Source: Pseudomonadota bacterium (lineage in GTDB: Bacteria; Pseudomonadota; Gammaproteobacteria; Acidithiobacillales; Acidithiobacillaceae). From it: a stretch of 9,203 nt of DNA. The position numbers were made by a program, and so were the translations under genes. The stretch spans positions 1 to 9,203 of the forward strand of contig JAKAFG010000067.1 in assembly GCA_021818125.1 (NCBI GenBank). Reading direction: 5' to 3'. Shown piece after piece: positions 6,487-9,203 of this stretch. The notes beneath the pieces were generated by a model, which worked only from the letters and a program-made list of their open reading frames with translations, searched no databases and was not told the origin of the DNA. Within the stretch, counting starts at the first letter, position 1. Each line of letters starts with the position of its first letter.

Positions 6487-7185
6487 ATGAATCAGGACCA
6501 GAATCAAAACCCGTACCAGTTTCCGGACAGTATGAATCCGGCGGGAGCCAGCAGAGGCACATCTATCGGCGCACTTATGGGAAAAACCTATGCGCTGCTT
6601 GCGGCCACGCTCGTGGTGTCTGCCATTGCCTCGGTGTATGGCATGCACTCGGTATTCGCTTACCAGCATCCCTTCATCCTGATGATCGGCTCCTTCGCCC
6701 TGCTCTTTGCGGTGCAGTACACTGGCGCCCACCGCAGTCCCTTTGCGGTTCCACTGGTTTTCCTGTTCGCCGGCGGCATGGGCATGATGATGGGCCCGGC
6801 CATTGAGATGTATCTGCGGATGCCGGGTGGCGCCTCGATCATTGCCGAGGCCTTGGGTACTACCGCAGCCATGTTTGTTGGACTGTCCGCGTATGCCCTG
6901 ACCACCCGACGGGATTTCAGCAACATCGGCGGCTTCCTGATCACCGGTCTGGTGCTGGCCATCGTGGTCTCTCTGCTGAACATGTTCCTGTTCCATATCC
7001 CCGCGTTGCAACTGGCCATTGCTGGCGTGCTGGTACTGGTCTTCAGCGGCCTGATCCTTTTTGACACCCAGCGTATGATTCGCGGCGGCATTCAAGAACC
7101 CGTCCTGCTTGTTGTCGGCCTCTATCTGGATATCATCAACCTCTTCATGGCATTGCTCGAAATCTTCGGGGGCAATCGCAATTAA
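6487..7185 (+). CDS. Bax inhibitor-1/YccA-family membrane protein
   Basis: A 232-residue inner-membrane protein of the Bax inhibitor-1 (TMBIM, UPF0005) family. A polar Gln/Asn-rich N-terminal tail of about 28 residues precedes seven hydrophobic segments (about 34-52, 61-79, 84-102, 117-138, 147-169, 171-191, 204-227). The family signatures are LFDTQRMI at 191-198 and YLDIINLFMALLEIFG at 213-228. D193 and D215 correspond in place to the aspartate pair that in B. subtilis YetJ controls a pH-sensitive calcium leak; bacterial relatives such as E. coli YccA instead interact with the FtsH protease. Which role applies here is unknown. The start has AGGAG at 6476-6480, 6 bases upstream. The gene appears to be a single unit with its own promoter region and terminator. 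Confidence 0.9.
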   Translation: MNQDQNQNPYQFPDSMNPAGASRGTSIGALMGKTYALLAATLVVSAIASVYGMHSVFAYQHPFILMIGSFALLFAVQYTGAHRSPFAVPLVFLFAGGMGMMMGPAIEMYLRMPGGASIIAEALGTTAAMFVGLSAYALTTRRDFSNIGGFLITGLVLAIVVSLLNMFLFHIPALQLAIAGVLVLVFSGLILFDTQRMIRGGIQEPVLLVVGLYLDIINLFMALLEIFGGNRN

Positions 7186-7191
7186 TCACCG

Positions 7192-7226
7192 CGTCCTTCC
7201 TGCATCGGCGGGAAGGACGATCTTTC
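7192..7226 (+). terminator. Probable intrinsic terminator after the Bax-inhibitor gene
   Basis: CGTCCTTCC (7192-7200) and GGAAGGACG (7211-7219) form a perfect 9-bp stem with a 10-base loop, 6 bases after the TAA stop. The following bases ATCTTTCT are only moderately T-rich, so termination may be partial. It separates the gene from mutS. Confidence 0.6.
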
Positions 7227-7301
7227 TGAAAGCATGGCACGCAGTATTTGCCATGTCGCCACTGGGGATGTCAGACATCGCCTTTTCCCGTTTTATAAAC
7301 C

Positions 7302-9203
7302 ATGACTGATTCCACCTCTCTGCAAAACCACACCCCCATGATGCGGCAATATTTCGGGCTGAAGGAACAATGCCCGGATGCGCTGCTTTTCTATCGCATG
7401 GGGGATTTCTACGAGCTATTCTTTGACGATGCCGAAAAAGCCGCCCGCCTCCTCGGCATCACCCTCACCAGCCGCGGACAGAGCGCCGGGCAAGCCATTC
7501 CCATGGCGGGGGTACCTGTCCAAAGTGTAGACGGCTATCTCGCGAAACTGGTGCGCCTGGGCGAACGGGTGGCCATTGGCGAGCAGATTGGCGATCCGGC
7601 CACCGCCAAAGGTCCCGTGGAACGCGCCATCGTGCGGGTCATCACCCCCGGTACCATCATTGATGGTGCCTTATTGGATGCCGGGCAGGAGCCTCTGCTC
7701 CTGGCCCTCTGTCCGGACGGCCCGCGTTGTGGCTTGGCTTGGCTGGATGCCGCCGGAGGACACCTCATGGTGCGTGAGGTAGCCGACACCGCCATCGCAG
7801 ATACCATAGCGCGGCGTCCCGTCGCAGAAATCATCGCCCCGGAAGATACGTCGCTTCCAGTCGGAATCGACCCGCAAAAATTGCAACTCCTGGAGAAAAC
7901 CGGCTTTCAAACGCGACGCACCGAGGCGGTACTTGAACGCTATTTTGGTGAACGACTGGCGAGTTTCGGGTGCAATGACTGGCCCCTCGCCTTACGCGCC
8001 GCCGCCGCACTCCTGAATTATGCCGAGACCCAACTACGCAGCAGTCTGACCCAAGTCCAGCGAATTCATCCAGAGCGCACTGAAGAAGAGCTCTATCTGG
8101 ACACGACCGCCTTGCGGGCATTGGAAGTGGTGGAAAGTCTGCAAGGAAATGGCCCCACTTTGCTCACCTTGTTGCAAAAAACCCAGACGGCTATGGGCGC
8201 CCGCTTGCTCCGTCGCTGGCTTCTACGACCACTACGCCAGGGACCCGTGCTTGCGGCCCGTCAGAAAGTCGTCGCAGCGCTCACCCAAGGCAGCGGGCCA
8301 GGCACCATTCAGAAAGCCTTGCACGGTATCGCGGACGCGGAACGCATTCTCACCCGCGTCGCCCTGAATAGTGCGAGCCCCCGCGATCTCGCCCAACTCC
8401 GCAGTACCTTGCAGGCACTACCCACGCTACGCGCCACCCTCGAAGAAACAGGGCATCCTGCACTGACTCCTTATCAGGAGCGCATAGCGCTCTTTACCGC
8501 CCTCCGCACGCTGCTGGAAGAGTCCTTAGTGGATGCCCCGCCCATGACCCAGCGGGATGGTGGCTACATTCGTGCGGGCCACGATGCCGAGTTAGATCGC
8601 CTGCAACAACTCAGCCAGAATTTGCAGGAGGTACTGCGTGATCTGGAGCAGCGGGAACGCCAGCGCACCGGCATCACCCAACTCAAAATCCAGTTCAACC
8701 GGGTGCATGGCTTTTACATAGAAATCAGCCGCAGCTACCAAGGGCCCATTCCCGACGACTATCGCCGCCGCCAGACCACCAAGAACGCGGAACGCTACAT
8801 CAACGATGCCCTGAAAGTCATTGAAGATCAGGCCCTCTCTGCAGAGAGCCTGGCCCTGAGCCGGGAGCGCCTGATCTTCACGCAAGTCCTGGAAGCGGCA
8901 GCCCCCGAAGTGCCGGCCCTGCAAGACGCCATGACCGCCGTCGCCGAACTGGACGGTCTCAGCACGCTGGCCGAACGCGCCATCACCCTGCACTGGTGTG
9001 CCCCGCATTTCGTCACAGAACCGGTTTTACACATCCGCGACGGCCGCCATCCCGTCGTAGAAGCCCAGATCGGCAGTAATTTCGTGCCCAACGATCTCGA
9101 TTTTGATAAAGAACAGCGGATGCTGCTTATCACCGGTCCCAATATGGGCGGCAAATCCACCTACATGCGGCAAACAGCGCTCATCGTCCTGCTCGCCCAC
9201 ATC
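7302..9203 (+). CDS. mutS: DNA mismatch repair protein MutS (5' part, cut by window end)
   Basis: The first 634 codons of MutS, open without interruption to the window edge; E. coli MutS has 853 residues. MutS scans DNA as a dimer, binds mismatches and recruits MutL in an ATP-dependent way. The mismatch-reading motif GDFYELF has F36 and E38, the same positions as in E. coli. The connector domain (about 125-245), core/lever region, clamp (about 425-530, with GFYIEIS just past 470) and the start of the ATPase domain follow; the Walker A motif GPNMGGKST is at 612-620 (K618). Walker B and the dimerisation C-terminus lie outside the window. The start is bounded by an in-frame TAA at 7296-7298, so 7302 is the first possible ATG, and N-terminal alignment with E. 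coli supports it. No good ribosome site precedes it. Confidence 0.95.
   Translation, partial: MTDSTSLQNHTPMMRQYFGLKEQCPDALLFYRMGDFYELFFDDAEKAARLLGITLTSRGQSAGQAIPMAGVPVQSVDGYLAKLVRLGERVAIGEQIGDPATAKGPVERAIVRVITPGTIIDGALLDAGQEPLLLALCPDGPRCGLAWLDAAGGHLMVREVADTAIADTIARRPVAEIIAPEDTSLPVGIDPQKLQLLEKTGFQTRRTEAVLERYFGERLASFGCNDWPLALRAAAALLNYAETQLRSSLTQVQRIHPERTEEELYLDTTALRALEVVESLQGNGPTLLTLLQKTQTAMGARLLRRWLLRPLRQGPVLAARQKVVAALTQGSGPGTIQKALHGIADAERILTRVALNSASPRDLAQLRSTLQALPTLRATLEETGHPALTPYQERIALFTALRTLLEESLVDAPPMTQRDGGYIRAGHDAELDRLQQLSQNLQEVLRDLEQRERQRTGITQLKIQFNRVHGFYIEISRSYQGPIPDDYRRRQTTKNAERYINDALKVIEDQALSAESLALSRERLIFTQVLEAAAPEVPALQDAMTAVAELDGLSTLAERAITLHWCAPHFVTEPVLHIRDGRHPVVEAQIGSNFVPNDLDFDKEQRMLLITGPNMGGKSTYMRQTALIVLLAHI

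Noticed and set aside
6087..6806. 239-codon + strand frame across exoX, the intergenic region and the Bax-inhibitor gene
   Set aside because: It is antisense to exoX and out of frame with the Bax-inhibitor gene, with no recognisable domain.
1..9203. Mobile elements, CRISPR arrays, RNA genes or a defence system
   Set aside because: I saw no transposase, integrase, array-like spaced repeats, tRNA cloverleaf or rRNA sequence; nearly all the DNA is accounted for by chromosomal genes of recognised families.

Overview
The window is GC-rich, tightly packed chromosomal DNA from what looks like a proteobacterium. The protein set (a single-chain FAD/Fe-S hydroxyacid oxidoreductase with an N-terminal DUF3683 region, DUF1275, a stand-alone Smr protein, a class II aldolase, ExoX, a Bax-inhibitor-1 protein and a MutS close to E. 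coli MutS) suggests a gamma-proteobacterium or a relative such as Acidithiobacillia. That placement is an inference from protein character; no rRNA or other firm marker is present. I see no tRNA, rRNA, insertion sequence, phage gene or CRISPR array.

Left part (1-5622, + strand): a likely co-transcribed run of five genes. It opens with the last codons of an upstream gene that resembles the end of panC. Next comes a 1277-residue oxidoreductase that fuses an FAD dehydrogenase half to a [4Fe-4S]/cysteine-rich half, then a DUF1275 membrane protein, a small Smr-domain protein, and a class II aldolase/adducin-family enzyme. Junctions are overlapping stop/start pairs (TGATG twice) or gaps of a few bases, so translational coupling is likely. 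The members do not form one obvious pathway.

Middle (5595-6486): exoX on the - strand converges on the aldolase gene, and their coding ends overlap by 28 bp. A 229-bp divergent intergenic region separates exoX from the next gene and holds a perfect 15-bp palindrome.

Right part (6487-9203, + strand): a Bax-inhibitor-1/YccA-type membrane protein gene, a likely hairpin terminator, then the first 634 codons of mutS, cut by the window end just after the Walker A motif. ExoX is one of the exonucleases that in E. coli can carry out excision in MutS-dependent mismatch repair, so finding exoX and mutS about 1 kb apart is the most suggestive context here. Overall the window looks like ordinary core genome. 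I found no convincing undescribed system; the findings are modest points worth checking.
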